NCBI RefSeq assembly: GCF_000284515.1
Contig: NC_017668.1
Coordinates: 434,001-498,000, forward strand
DNA from: Halobacillus halophilus DSM 2266
GTDB lineage: Bacteria > Bacillota > Bacilli > Bacillales > Halobacillaceae
Direction: 5' to 3'
Length of the DNA: 64,000 nucleotides
Part shown: one piece after another, positions 53,764-62,210 of the stretch
How positions within the stretch are numbered: position 1 is the stretch's first letter
How the letters are laid out: every line of letters begins with the position of its first letter
Position numbers and translations under genes: made by a program
The notes under the pieces: model-generated
Told to the model about the DNA's origin: nothing
What the model saw: the letters and a program-made list of their open reading frames with translations, nothing else
Database searches by the model: none

Positions 53764-55320
53764 ATGAAAAAACATTTTGGAGCTTTACAGAAGTTTGGAA
53801 AGTCGTTAATGGTGCCAGTCGCCCTCTTGCCTGCTGCAGGTATATTACTTGGAATTGGCGCCGCCCTTACCGGTCCACTGTCAGAAACACTGACCTTTTT
53901 ACAAAATGATGCGATTCAGTTCATCGGTCAAGGTATGTCCGACATCGGAATCAGCATATTTAATAACTTAGCTATTATATTTGCCCTTGGTGTTGCGATC
54001 GGTCTAACAAATGGATCCGGAATTGCTGCACTGGCTGCACTATTAGGGTACGTCATTATGAATAAAACCATTTCTTTTGCGCTCAGCATCACACCTGAGA
54101 TGGTACAGGAAAGCGGAGAATATGGTTCTGCCCTCGGCATTCCCACCCTGGAAACAGGAGTGCTCGGAGGGATTGTTGTCGGTTTACTCGCTGTGTTCAT
54201 TTATAATAAATTTCACGAGTTTGATCCACCGGAAGTACTGGGCTTCTTTGCCGGGGATCGTTCGGTCGGGATTGCCATGGTTTTCTCTTCCATATTCCTT
54301 GCTATGGCTATGATGGTCGTGTGGCCACCGATTCAAGGCGGCATTAATGCTGTAGCTAATGTGATCGCTAATGGAGCAACGAATCCTCTTTATATTGGTC
54401 TATACGGTTTCCTTGAAAGGGTTCTAATACCAACTGGTCTTCACCATATTTGGTACGCGCCGTTTTTATGGACTCCACTAGGTGGTACAGCTGAAGTTGC
54501 AGGAAGTGCAGTATCCGGGGACCAATACATCTTTTTAGCACAAGTGGCTGAAGGAGTAGAAGTAACGGCTGGACGTTTCATGGCTGGTAAGTTCCCTGTC
54601 ATTATGTTTGGTCTTGTCGGAGCGGCTCTTGCTATGTATCGGCAGGCTGATAAGAAAAACCGTCCCGTAGTTAAAGGAATGCTTGTAGCGGCTGCTGGTA
54701 CCGCCTTTATTACCGGAATTACGGAACCTATTGAGTTTACATTCTTGTTCGTAGCACCTCTTCTATTCGTGTTTCACGCCGTATTGGCTGGTATATCTTT
54801 TGCAGCTATGTATATGTTGGATGCCAACATTGGCTGGGCAGGAGGATCTGGCCTCATCGATTATGTACTGGTCAATGCGATTCCAGGTACAAATAATTGG
54901 TGGATGAATATCGTAGTTGGGGCCATCTTCTTCGTTGTTTATTATTTCTCATTCTCCTTTGCCATTAAAAAATGGGATTTGGCTACTCCAGGCCGCGGAG
55001 GTCAAGAGAACAAGCTTTACACACGTAAGGATTTCAATGAAAAGAAAAAAGGTGGAAAATCCGAGCAGACTCGAGAAACGGCCGCATCAATTATGACGGC
55101 GTTAGGAGGAGAATCCAACTTAAAACACGTGGATGCCTGCTTTACCAGATTAAGAGTCGAAGTAAATGAAGTCAGCAAGATCGATGAAGAGGAGTTAAAA
55201 GCTCTTGGAGCCGCCGGCTTAGTTAAAGTAGATCAGAATATTCAAGCGATCTTCGGAGGCCGTTCCGATCTTTATAAAAATGAGATTAATCGTATTAGGG
55301 ATGGATCAAGTGTATCCTGA
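53764..55320 (+). CDS. malP: Maltose/alpha-glucoside PTS transporter subunit IICB
   Basis: Phosphotransferase permease of 518 residues importing and phosphorylating maltose-type sugars. IIC domain of about ten helices (1-400) with LIPTGLHHIWYAPFLW and GITEPIEFTFLF; then a linker and a IIB domain with phosphorylated Cys in HVDACFTRLRV and GAAGLVKV. No IIA domain is attached or adjacent, so a IIA-Glc from elsewhere must phosphorylate it. AAGGAGG precedes the ATG. Confidence 0.92.
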   Translation: MKKHFGALQKFGKSLMVPVALLPAAGILLGIGAALTGPLSETLTFLQNDAIQFIGQGMSDIGISIFNNLAIIFALGVAIGLTNGSGIAALAALLGYVIMNKTISFALSITPEMVQESGEYGSALGIPTLETGVLGGIVVGLLAVFIYNKFHEFDPPEVLGFFAGDRSVGIAMVFSSIFLAMAMMVVWPPIQGGINAVANVIANGATNPLYIGLYGFLERVLIPTGLHHIWYAPFLWTPLGGTAEVAGSAVSGDQYIFLAQVAEGVEVTAGRFMAGKFPVIMFGLVGAALAMYRQADKKNRPVVKGMLVAAAGTAFITGITEPIEFTFLFVAPLLFVFHAVLAGISFAAMYMLDANIGWAGGSGLIDYVLVNAIPGTNNWWMNIVVGAIFFVVYYFSFSFAIKKWDLATPGRGGQENKLYTRKDFNEKKKGGKSEQTRETAASIMTALGGESNLKHVDACFTRLRVEVNEVSKIDEEELKALGAAGLVKVDQNIQAIFGGRSDLYKNEINRIRDGSSVS

Positions 55321-55460
55321 TGAAGGTTGATAAATCTTCTTACTATTAAAGATTTGAATCTAATTTAGGATTTTGGTGAATTTTTAAACTCCATTATTAT
55401 CAAGGTGAGAAGTGCTAATACCAAGATAACTAAAATAGAAGAATGAATCTTATAAACTTA

Positions 55461-55500
55461 AAAATAAGAGCCACTCTAGATAGAGCGGCTCTTATTTTTT
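55461..55500. terminator. Bidirectional terminator
   Basis: AAAATAAGAGCC..CTC pairs with GAG..GGCTCTTATTTTTT; shared by malP and the small minus-strand gene that ends at 55500. Confidence 0.85.
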
Positions 55501-55745
55501 TACCAGAAGAAAGCTGAAGCCAGGGCGACCCCAGTAATAGCTCCGATTGCAAATGGAATACCGAATCCGTACCCTCCGTAAAAGAAAAAACCATATCCAC
55601 GTGGACCCGGGAATGGGCGCAGCCACACCTGGTTGCGAGTCACTCGGGTAATTCTACCGTAATGAACACGACCATCACGACCGGTTAGACGGACATCTCT
55701 ACCATGATAACGGCAGCAGAGACCATAAATGTTGGATTGAGACAA
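55500..55745 (-). CDS. Small Gly/Tyr-rich protein with Cys-Cys, possible coat protein
   Basis: 81 residues from a TTG with AAGGAAGTG upstream. The first part (CCRYHGRDVRLTGRDGRVHYGRI is one run with a vicinal cysteine pair) reads like a small SH3/Sm-like strand domain, RDGRVHYGRITRVTRNQVWL. It is followed by a glycine- and aromatic-rich segment (YGFFFYGGYGFGIPF) and a hydrophobic tail. I recall similar uncharacterised Bacillaceae proteins but no function. A SigK-type promoter (CATATTCTA with AC 18 nt upstream, minus strand) supports late sporulation expression. Confidence 0.75.
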   Translation of the reverse strand: MSQSNIYGLCCRYHGRDVRLTGRDGRVHYGRITRVTRNQVWLRPFPGPRGYGFFFYGGYGFGIPFAIGAITGVALASAFFW

Positions 55746-55786
55746 GTAAACACTTCCTTTCTTTCCTGCATAGAGGACTATGATTA

Positions 55787-55815
55787 TAGAATATGTTTGC
55801 AGACGAGTTTTGCGT
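55787..55815 (-). promoter_or_regulatory. SigK-type promoter of the Gly/Tyr-rich gene
   Basis: Minus strand: AC, 18 nt, CATATTCTA (exact CATANNNTA). Spacing is one base longer than the other SigK candidates here. Confidence 0.5.
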
Positions 55816-55911
55816 AGACGAATGTAGATATTCTGCTTAGTTTAAATGAAAAATGTTTTTTGCCCTAAAGTCATAGAATGTAGGAGAACATCATTAGAAA
55901 GGGTGTATGGA

Positions 55912-56766
55912 TTGGGAATTGTAGACACTTCACGTGCGTTGGGAGCTTTTAATGAAAAATGTAAAAGAAAGGCTCCGTTTCAATCTCCCTATATCGTCCA
56001 AAGAGAAACGATTTGTCAGCCTGCTCAACATCCCTTCGACGGACTGCAAGAAGAAGAAATTCAATATCTTTTGTTAACCTATGGTTTATTCAAGCCGGAT
56101 GCTTGGAGAAGAGCGGGGAAATTGGTGAAGAAATGGAAAGAGGAAGGTCTGTACGAAAAGTTGGAAAAAGAATACCAGTATTTAAAAAAAGTGTGGAATG
56201 GTCCGGAGGTTCCTGTGTATCTTTATCCCTTCCAGGAGGGTGGTTCTTTCCTGAGGGAAAGCAAAGAAAATAAAGGGGGAGTAGCGTTCAAGGAAGGTTT
56301 ATACCTTTTTTATGGAGCCCCAGTAAAAGAAGAGGATTGGAAAGCAGTTCTGGCTCACGAATATAACCACGTCTGCCGCTTAACAGAAAAGAATGTGGAT
56401 ATGGAGCGCGTAACACTACTCGAGACCCTGGTGATTGAAGGATTGGGAGAATACGCTGTTAAAGAGGTCTATGGCAAAGATTATATATCACCGTGGACGA
56501 ATCAATACACTGACAAGCAGCTAAGCAAATTATGGATAGACAAATTCATGGGCAATCTTTCAAACCGAGAGCGTGAAAGTCAAATGGATTTTCTTTACGG
56601 AAACAAAAAGAGAGGCCTTCCCAGGTGGGCTGGGTATCAGATTGGTTATAAAATTATCGAGTCGTACCACAAAGCCCATCCAGACCAAAATCTGCCACGG
56701 ATGATGAAGCGTGAGGCTGATGATTTGGTTAAAGGATCTTCTTTCCCGTTGGCCGAGAGTGAATGA
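55912..56766 (+). CDS. DUF2268 putative zinc-dependent protease
   Basis: About 284 residues. The zinc-protease motif HEYNH (H-E-x-x-H) lies in VLAHEYNHVCRLTE, followed by ETLVIEGLGEYAVKEVYG, where a glutamate about 35 residues on may be the third ligand, and WAGYQIGYKIIESY, typical of the DUF2268 family. I prefer TTG 55912 with AAAGGG 8 nt upstream; ATG 55846 starts a longer frame without a ribosome site. Cytoplasmic, substrate unknown. Some relatives are sporulation-associated. Confidence 0.82.
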   Translation: MGIVDTSRALGAFNEKCKRKAPFQSPYIVQRETICQPAQHPFDGLQEEEIQYLLLTYGLFKPDAWRRAGKLVKKWKEEGLYEKLEKEYQYLKKVWNGPEVPVYLYPFQEGGSFLRESKENKGGVAFKEGLYLFYGAPVKEEDWKAVLAHEYNHVCRLTEKNVDMERVTLLETLVIEGLGEYAVKEVYGKDYISPWTNQYTDKQLSKLWIDKFMGNLSNRERESQMDFLYGNKKRGLPRWAGYQIGYKIIESYHKAHPDQNLPRMMKREADDLVKGSSFPLAESE

Positions 56767-56794
56767 ATTCATGTAAACAGGGACAACTGCTGAT

Positions 56795-56822
56795 ACGTTC
56801 TTCGTGTCATTTTCATAGAATA
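56795..56822 (+). promoter_or_regulatory. SigK promoter of spoVIF
   Basis: AC, 17 nt, CATAGAATA: an exact consensus match upstream of a gene expected to be late mother-cell expressed. It validates the same pattern seen at 7862 and 45726. Confidence 0.75.
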
Positions 56823-56860
56823 TTTAAGAGTTCTAGGAAATGACGAAGGAGGTTTACTTG

Positions 56861-57106
56861 TTGTTCGATAAATTTGAGAAAAAGACCGGCGTTAAAATGG
56901 ATGAAGTTTTTAAATTAGCGAGGTCGCTGCAGGGTGCGAATTTCAAAGATGAGAAAACAGTCCGAAATGTAGTAAATAAAGTGTCCGCATTGGCAAACCG
57001 CCGAGTTTCCAAACAGAAGGAAGATATGATTGTGAAGGCGATTCTGGATGGAAAAGTACCGAAAGATCTGTCATCGATAGAGAAAATGATGAAAAAGAAG
57101 AAATAA
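56861..57106 (+). CDS. spoVIF: Stage VI sporulation protein F
   Basis: Small basic helical protein of about 81 residues, FDKFEKKTGVKMDEVFKL at the start, NFKDEKTVRNVV and VPKDLSSIEKM towards the end, the SpoVIF (YjcC) pattern. In B. subtilis it is a SigK-era protein needed for coat assembly and GerE-dependent expression. TTG 56861 (or the adjacent TTG 56858) lies 8 (or 5) nt after AAGGAGG; ATG 56840 precedes the ribosome site and is unlikely. Confidence 0.88.
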   Translation: MFDKFEKKTGVKMDEVFKLARSLQGANFKDEKTVRNVVNKVSALANRRVSKQKEDMIVKAILDGKVPKDLSSIEKMMKKKK

Positions 57107-57115
57107 TATAGAGGA

Positions 57116-57161
57116 AAAGAGACTCTTCGATGGTGAACATGGTTGAAGAGTCTCTTTTTCA
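57116..57161. terminator. Bidirectional terminator
   Basis: AAAGAGACTCTTC/GAAGAGTCTCTTT stem, 17-nt loop, T tract; shared by spoVIF and the convergent methyltransferase. Confidence 0.85.
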
Positions 57162-57171
57162 TATACATACA

Positions 57172-57870
57172 TTACTTTTCGCAGAGGAAGATACGGTAAC
57201 TTAACGACTCTTTATGAGCTCTAAAAAAAGAGTGGTGGTCATCCCAAAGGTCGTACAGATCTTCACTGATATTTGGGGAAGGGCGGAGGTCTGTAACTTG
57301 GGTTTCGTCTAATGATTCAATGTCGGGTACACGGGAAACGGTCGTAAATCCAGCTCCCTTCAGTTTGTGTATCCATTCCTCTTCTGTTAAAACCTCTTCA
57401 ATCCCATACAAATTTTTTATGGCGGAGAGTTGCTGTTTAGATAATTGTTTGGCTGCGGTCATTTCGTTACATAAGAATGTTCCTTTCTCTTTTAAAACCC
57501 TGTGAATTTCCTTGAGCGTTTCATGAGCGGCTCCAGTAAATGAAAGGACGGATTCGGTAAGTACCACATCAAACGTGAGGTCCGCAAATTCGAGATCTTC
57601 TGCGTTTCCGTACCGAACGTTTGCTTTTGAAAGTAGTCGTTCGGATGCTTTTTTTACCATAACGGGATGATTGTCTATAGCGGTAACTTTACAACTGAAG
57701 TGATCGGAAAGATATTCGGCAGTTTGGCCGGTTCCGCAGCCGATGTCTAATACGGATGATGAGTGAGGCAGATGTAAGGATGACAACACTTCTTTGGTTA
57801 AAGGAAAACCGCCTGGGTGGGCGCCTCCGACTCCGAATTCCGCTAGTAAATCAAGATAACGATTGCCCAT
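57172..57870 (-). CDS. Class I SAM-dependent methyltransferase
   Basis: 232 residues. Motif I VLDIGCGTGQTAEYL near residues 40-54, AIDNHPVM (ribose-binding acidic residue), GNAEDLEF, VVLTESVLSF and LKEIHRVLKEKGTFL in the usual order. The C-terminal cap (SEDLYDLWDDHHSFF) is family-specific. Small-molecule substrate unknown. AAGGAAG precedes the ATG. Confidence 0.88.
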   Translation of the reverse strand: MGNRYLDLLAEFGVGGAHPGGFPLTKEVLSSLHLPHSSSVLDIGCGTGQTAEYLSDHFSCKVTAIDNHPVMVKKASERLLSKANVRYGNAEDLEFADLTFDVVLTESVLSFTGAAHETLKEIHRVLKEKGTFLCNEMTAAKQLSKQQLSAIKNLYGIEEVLTEEEWIHKLKGAGFTTVSRVPDIESLDETQVTDLRPSPNISEDLYDLWDDHHSFFRAHKESLSYRIFLCEK

Positions 57871-58091
57871 AATAACTTTTCTTCCTTCCGCTTTGAGTTG
57901 TTAACAGTGTATGAATAAGAGCGGAACGAGTGAGCATCGTGTATTATGATTAACAAAAAAGCAGTCTCTACAGCAGCTATAGTGGACTGTGCAATTCCCC
58001 GGATAAACTTAACTGCTTTTCGGGTCCGGCTCCGCAAAGATTTATACTGATTGCTGATTTACGCGGCGAAAAACAAAATAATAAAGAATAG

Positions 58092-58134
58092 AAAAATCCC
58101 CGGCTCTGCTTATTTGCGAGTCAGGGGTTTTTTA
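58092..58134 (-). terminator. Terminator of the DUF2512 gene
   Basis: CCCCGGCTC pairs with GAGTCAGGGG around a 13-nt loop; A and T runs on both sides. Confidence 0.7.
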
Positions 58135-58147
58135 TAATAAATAATCA

Positions 58148-58582
58148 TTATTTATCCTCATCCTCATAAGGGTAAAGCTCTTCAGAAGCTTCCGTACTTA
58201 ATTGAGGGGCGGGGCTCATCTTCTCTGTACCTGCTTTCTCACCATCCAAGTTACGCGCAACAGACTGGTGGAAGAAGTATTCAAAAATAGTGAGTGATAT
58301 AGTCGAAATTAGTGTAGCTGAAAACACATTATTTCCAACAGTGAGTGCATCTGTCATCAAGTAAACCACCAGAAATGTGAATACAAAGTCTGAAATCGTA
58401 GCTGTGGTATTACTGGATCGGGACAGGATTAATAAGTCGCCTACAGCGTAAGAAACTCCGGTTAAAACCAACGAGATTAAGAACACATTCCCAAAGGATA
58501 CGTCAAATCCGCCTCCTAAAATAATCAGAAGGATGGGGAAAGTGAACAAAAACTTCATAGCGATTAATTTCAAGTGTTCCAT
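58148..58582 (-). CDS. DUF2512 (YndM-like) membrane protein
   Basis: 144 residues: four hydrophobic helices (about 5-110), with the LLILSRSSNTTATISDF loop, then an acidic C-terminal tail (ELYPYEDEDK). The arrangement matches the DUF2512/YndM family of sporulating Bacillaceae. Function unknown. AGGAGG lies before the ATG; single gene with terminator. Confidence 0.82.
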   Translation of the reverse strand: MEHLKLIAMKFLFTFPILLIILGGGFDVSFGNVFLISLVLTGVSYAVGDLLILSRSSNTTATISDFVFTFLVVYLMTDALTVGNNVFSATLISTISLTIFEYFFHQSVARNLDGEKAGTEKMSPAPQLSTEASEELYPYEDEDK

Positions 58583-58764
58583 GAATCATCACCTCCTGCG
58601 TCTGTAGCTTCCTTCAAAACCATTCGCTCTATACTTTATTTACAGTTAATTTACAAATGTATCGAAGGATACAGTGTTAGGCAGCTGTGAAGATGAATGT
58701 AGCCTTATTCAATTTTTGCAAATGAGAAAAAAACGAACCTGACATAGGTGCTTGCTTGAATTAT

Positions 58765-59463
58765 TTAGTGAATCGTATCGTTCCTCTTATCAATATATAA
58801 GCTACCATCTTTTTGAACTTCTGCGTAAAAGACATCGGAAATGGACGGTACACCGGCTGATTTAAGCTGGTGGTGGAGCCACTTTTGATCCAGATTTAAG
58901 CTTTGCATATTAGCATCATTTATTTTTCCATCCGAAACGACAGTTGTAGGAATGGGGTAAACTGCAGGGCTGTTTGAAACGACATTCCCGTCTTTTTTGG
59001 TAAACGGCTGTTCTCCCGTTTTTTTCATAACAGACAGGGTTCCATCGGTTTCGAAAATAGCGTAACTTACTTCACTTAAAGAAAATGCATTTTTCTTTCG
59101 AAGTAATACGTTCAGGGAATCCAGGTCAAGTCGCGCTTTGCGTAGTTCATCCTCAAGCACTTTCCCCTGTTTCACAACGATGAGGGGCTGGCCGTCAATG
59201 AAAGAGCGGACATCCTTTGATTTAATATCCAAGTACCCTAAAAAAACAGTAAAGACAGCCCAGCTTACTAATGCAATCAATCCATTCCGGACGCTCAAGG
59301 AAGCATCAATGGCAAGTGACCCTCCAATGGTACCTATGGAAATAGCGGAAACGAAATTAAAAAACGTGAGTTGAGAGATTTCTTTTCTTCCCATTATTCT
59401 TGTTAAAACTAAAAGAACAGTAAAAGCGAGTGCCAGTCTTAATAGTAATTCAATAACATCCAT
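58765..59463 (-). CDS. DUF421 (YetF-type) membrane protein
   Basis: About 232 residues: three N-terminal helices (LLLRLALAFTVLLVLTRIMGRKE, then FFNFVSAISIGTIGGSLA and a third) and a cytoplasmic mixed domain with RSFIDGQPLIVVKQGKV, LRKKNAFSLSEVSYAIFE and ETDGTLSV, all hallmarks of DUF421. These proteins are common in spore formers, some expressed in the forespore; the activity is unknown. ATG 59463 has AAAGGATC upstream; the longer frame to 59571 has no ribosome site. Confidence 0.86.
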   Translation of the reverse strand: MDVIELLLRLALAFTVLLVLTRIMGRKEISQLTFFNFVSAISIGTIGGSLAIDASLSVRNGLIALVSWAVFTVFLGYLDIKSKDVRSFIDGQPLIVVKQGKVLEDELRKARLDLDSLNVLLRKKNAFSLSEVSYAIFETDGTLSVMKKTGEQPFTKKDGNVVSNSPAVYPIPTTVVSDGKINDANMQSLNLDQKWLHHQLKSAGVPSISDVFYAEVQKDGSLYIDKRNDTIH

Positions 59464-59604
59464 GATGTAGATCCTTTCTGTTGCTTTTCTTTTTGTGGTA
59501 TTTCTAAACGCTTCCAGGACTGATTTACGGATGCAATAGCTGTTGTTAACTTTCTCTCTAGATATTTCCAAACAAACTATGGGTTATACGAAGACGTACT
59601 TAAA

Positions 59605-59646
59605 GCAAAAAGCTAAACCGCCAAGTTTCGCCCTGGTGGTTTGGCT
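59605..59646 (-). terminator. Orphan minus-strand terminator-like hairpin
   Basis: AGCCAAACCACCA pairs with TGGCGGTTTAGCT (two G-U) and TTTTTGC follows on the minus strand, but no minus-strand gene lies upstream. Confidence 0.5.
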
Positions 59647-59849
59647 GTAATTGAGAGAATCAGGATTTAGCGGTTATAGATTTATGGCCCTGGCTTAATG
59701 GTAAGGAGTAACAGCCGCTCACTTATCGTGGGGAGATCATCTAATCAGATGAGGAAAAACAGTTTTAGGTGTAAAAAAAAGAACAAAGTAAAGTTTTTTG
59801 GCAGGTTGCGAAGATGGAAACGCTTTATAAATAGGAAGATACATATTTA

Positions 59850-59906
59850 TGTGAACTTTCTTAACATAAGAGTTGTTTTAATATTTAGAATTTGGTAGAG
59901 TATAAT
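59850..59906 (+). promoter_or_regulatory. TnrA/GlnR box and amtB promoter
   Basis: TGTGAACTTTCTTAACA (59850-59866) fits TGTNA-N7-TNACA exactly. A TATAAT -10 lies at 59901-59906, so the box centre is about 50-55 bp before the likely start, as in the TnrA-activated nrgAB promoter of B. subtilis. Confidence 0.7.
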
Positions 59907-59954
59907 ATAACATCAGATGTTAGAAAATATCACATAGAAGGGGATGGCTATTAT

Positions 59955-61217
59955 ATGGATGCAACTTTTTTAATGAACAACTTATGGATTGTCGTTTGTA
60001 CGGTTCTGGTTTTGTTGATGCAGGGTGGATTTATTTTACTTGAAGCAGGCTCCACACGAATGAAGAACGCGGGTCATATTGCGGGGAAAACAGTGTTTAC
60101 TATAGGAATTGTATCCCTGGTGTTCTGGGCAGTAGGATATGGCTTAATTTACGGAGAAGGAAATGCATTTATTGGATTTTCTAATTTCTTTTATGGTGAT
60201 GCGACTACAATGGGAGAGGGACTTGCGGGTTCCGTTGACTTTATGTTCCAGCTTGCGTTTGCAGCTATTGCCATGACGATCGCATTTGGTGGTTTTGCGG
60301 AACGTGCGAAGCTAGTGGCTTATGTGATATTTGCTATTTTATTTTCTATTGTTATTTATCCTGTCATCGCCCACTGGATCTGGGGTGGAGGCTGGTTGGC
60401 CGGCCATGGCAAACAGGATTTTGCTGGGTCGACCGTCGTACACTTAACTGGTGCAGCGGCTGCCCTTGCTGCTACGATGATTTTGAAACCACGTATTGGT
60501 AAATATAATAAAGATGGATCTTCTAACGAAATTGCCGGACATAACCAGGTATTTACAGCGTTAGGTGTACTTATTTTATGGGTAGGCTGGTTCGGATTTA
60601 ATGCAGGTAGTACGTTTGGTGTAGCCGATGCTTTCTTTGGTTATGTAGCGTTGAATACACAGCTTGCTGCAGCTGCAGGGGCAATCGGTGCCATGCTGAT
60701 GGTTTGGGCTGTAACCGGTAAAGCGGATGTACCTACCACGCTAAATGGTGCGCTTGCGGGTCTAGTTGCCATTACTGCCTCTTGTGCATTCGTTGAACCA
60801 TGGGCTGCTGTCATCATCGGGCTTGTCGGCGGAGCCTTTGTATTCTTCAGTATGAGATTCTTTGATAAGAAGAGAATTGATGACCCGATCTTTGCTTTAT
60901 CTGTCCACGGGACGGTTGGGATATGGGGAACACTTTCGAACGGATTGTTCGCCACACCGGAGCTTGCTACAGTAGGCCGTCCAGGTTTATTTTATGGTGG
61001 TGGTTTTGAACAGCTTGGTGTTCAGATTTTAGGTGTTGTCAGCAGTGGATTGTATGCTTTTGTTGTTTCGTACATCATCCTGAAAGTTATGGATAAAGCC
61101 ATGGGAGGTCTTCGAGTAACAGAAGAAGAAGAGATTATGGGTCTTGATTTGAGTGAGCATGGAGGCTATGGCTATCCAGAAAACTTTAATTCTCCGGAAA
61201 AGAATCCAGGAGCGTAG
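59955..61217 (+). CDS. amtB: Ammonium transporter AmtB
   Basis: Channel-type ammonium transporter, 420 residues with eleven helices. Seen: LMQGGFILLEAGSTRMKN, AFGGFAERAKL, GSTVVHLTGAAAALAA (first pore His), WVGWFGFNAGS and SVHGTVGIWGTLSNG (second His). ATG 59955 follows GAAGGGGATGG; an upstream frame extension has no site. Usually glnK (PII) follows; here it does not. Nitrogen-limitation induction by TnrA is expected from the upstream box. Confidence 0.95.
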   Translation: MDATFLMNNLWIVVCTVLVLLMQGGFILLEAGSTRMKNAGHIAGKTVFTIGIVSLVFWAVGYGLIYGEGNAFIGFSNFFYGDATTMGEGLAGSVDFMFQLAFAAIAMTIAFGGFAERAKLVAYVIFAILFSIVIYPVIAHWIWGGGWLAGHGKQDFAGSTVVHLTGAAAALAATMILKPRIGKYNKDGSSNEIAGHNQVFTALGVLILWVGWFGFNAGSTFGVADAFFGYVALNTQLAAAAGAIGAMLMVWAVTGKADVPTTLNGALAGLVAITASCAFVEPWAAVIIGLVGGAFVFFSMRFFDKKRIDDPIFALSVHGTVGIWGTLSNGLFATPELATVGRPGLFYGGGFEQLGVQILGVVSSGLYAFVVSYIILKVMDKAMGGLRVTEEEEIMGLDLSEHGGYGYPENFNSPEKNPGA

Positions 61218-61241
61218 ACATATACAAAGGGATGGATCGTT

Positions 61242-62210
61242 ATGTTTGAAACTTATGAGGAAATCAGGCAATGGCGGGAAGAGACCATAGGGTCTGTTGT
61301 TGACGATCATCGCCAATTAAATGCTTTTCATGACCAGTTAATGTATCAGACGTTACGAATTGCCAAAGAAACGATCGAAAGTGAGCAGGGTCCGCCTCCT
61401 GCTCCTTTTGCGTTTTTTCTAATGGGTAGTGCGGGACGGTCTGAGCAGTCGGTCTGGAGTGATCAGGATCATGGTATTATTTTTGATGGCGCATCTCAAT
61501 GCCAGGAGTATTTTTTAAACCTCGGCGCTGAAATCAGCCATGGTTTAGCTATCGCGGGTTATGAAAAATGTGAAGGAAACGTGATGGCTTCGAATCCTTT
61601 GTGGTGTCGATCAATTGAGTCGTACAAAAAACAGATTCATGATTGGCTTAATGAAGACAGTTGGCAGTCGTTGCGAAATTTTTCGATATTTTTTGATTCG
61701 CGAGTGTTAGATGGAAATGATGAATTTTTATTAAAAGTGAAGCGCGAATCTTTTTCAATCTTAGAAGATCGTCCGCGCCTGTATTCCCGGTTGGTCGAAA
61801 ACTTTGAGTTTATCAAAAAAGGGGTGGGTGTGTTTGGGCAGCTGCTTCCGGAACAGCGGCAGGGAATGAAAGGGGAGATCCATTTGAAGGAAACAGCTTA
61901 TTTCCCCTATGTGAATGCCTTGAGAATCCTCTCCTTGAAAAAAGGAGTGTCCGCTGCTCCTACATTGGATCGGTTTGAAATTCTGTCTTATTCCTACCCA
62001 TTCATCGAAGCTTATGAGAACGACTTTCGGGAGCTGCTCACGTTTCGTCTGCGTTATAAAAAGGAAGCGGAAAGCTATGAAAAAATTCACTTACTTCCGC
62101 TGGATCGATTGTCGAAACGGGATAAGCAGCAACTCAAACATTTGATTAGACGGGGGCAGCAGCTGTTTGCTAAATCCAAATCAATTCTTAAAGAAGAGAG
62201 TTCCTTATGA
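61242..62210 (+). CDS. DUF294 GlnD-like nucleotidyltransferase
   Basis: 322 residues. The N-terminal nucleotidyltransferase core has GSAGRSEQSVWSDQD (G62-S63 with metal-binding D74 and D76), the same pattern as PII uridylyltransferase GlnD and the DUF294 proteins. The C-terminal DUF294_C substrate-binding part has LKETAYFPYVNALRILSLKKG. No CBS or cNMP-binding domain is fused, unlike many relatives. It follows amtB by 24 nt and overlaps the exonuclease gene (ATGA), so all three are probably one transcript. A role in ammonium signalling is inferred, not shown. Confidence 0.85.
   Translation: MFETYEEIRQWREETIGSVVDDHRQLNAFHDQLMYQTLRIAKETIESEQGPPPAPFAFFLMGSAGRSEQSVWSDQDHGIIFDGASQCQEYFLNLGAEISHGLAIAGYEKCEGNVMASNPLWCRSIESYKKQIHDWLNEDSWQSLRNFSIFFDSRVLDGNDEFLLKVKRESFSILEDRPRLYSRLVENFEFIKKGVGVFGQLLPEQRQGMKGEIHLKETAYFPYVNALRILSLKKGVSAAPTLDRFEILSYSYPFIEAYENDFRELLTFRLRYKKEAESYEKIHLLPLDRLSKRDKQQLKHLIRRGQQLFAKSKSILKEESSL

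Larger units (their letters stand above)
59464..59954. other. Intergenic with an orphan terminator and the amtB control region
   Basis: Besides the features listed at 59605 and 59850 I see no gene. Confidence 0.5.
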
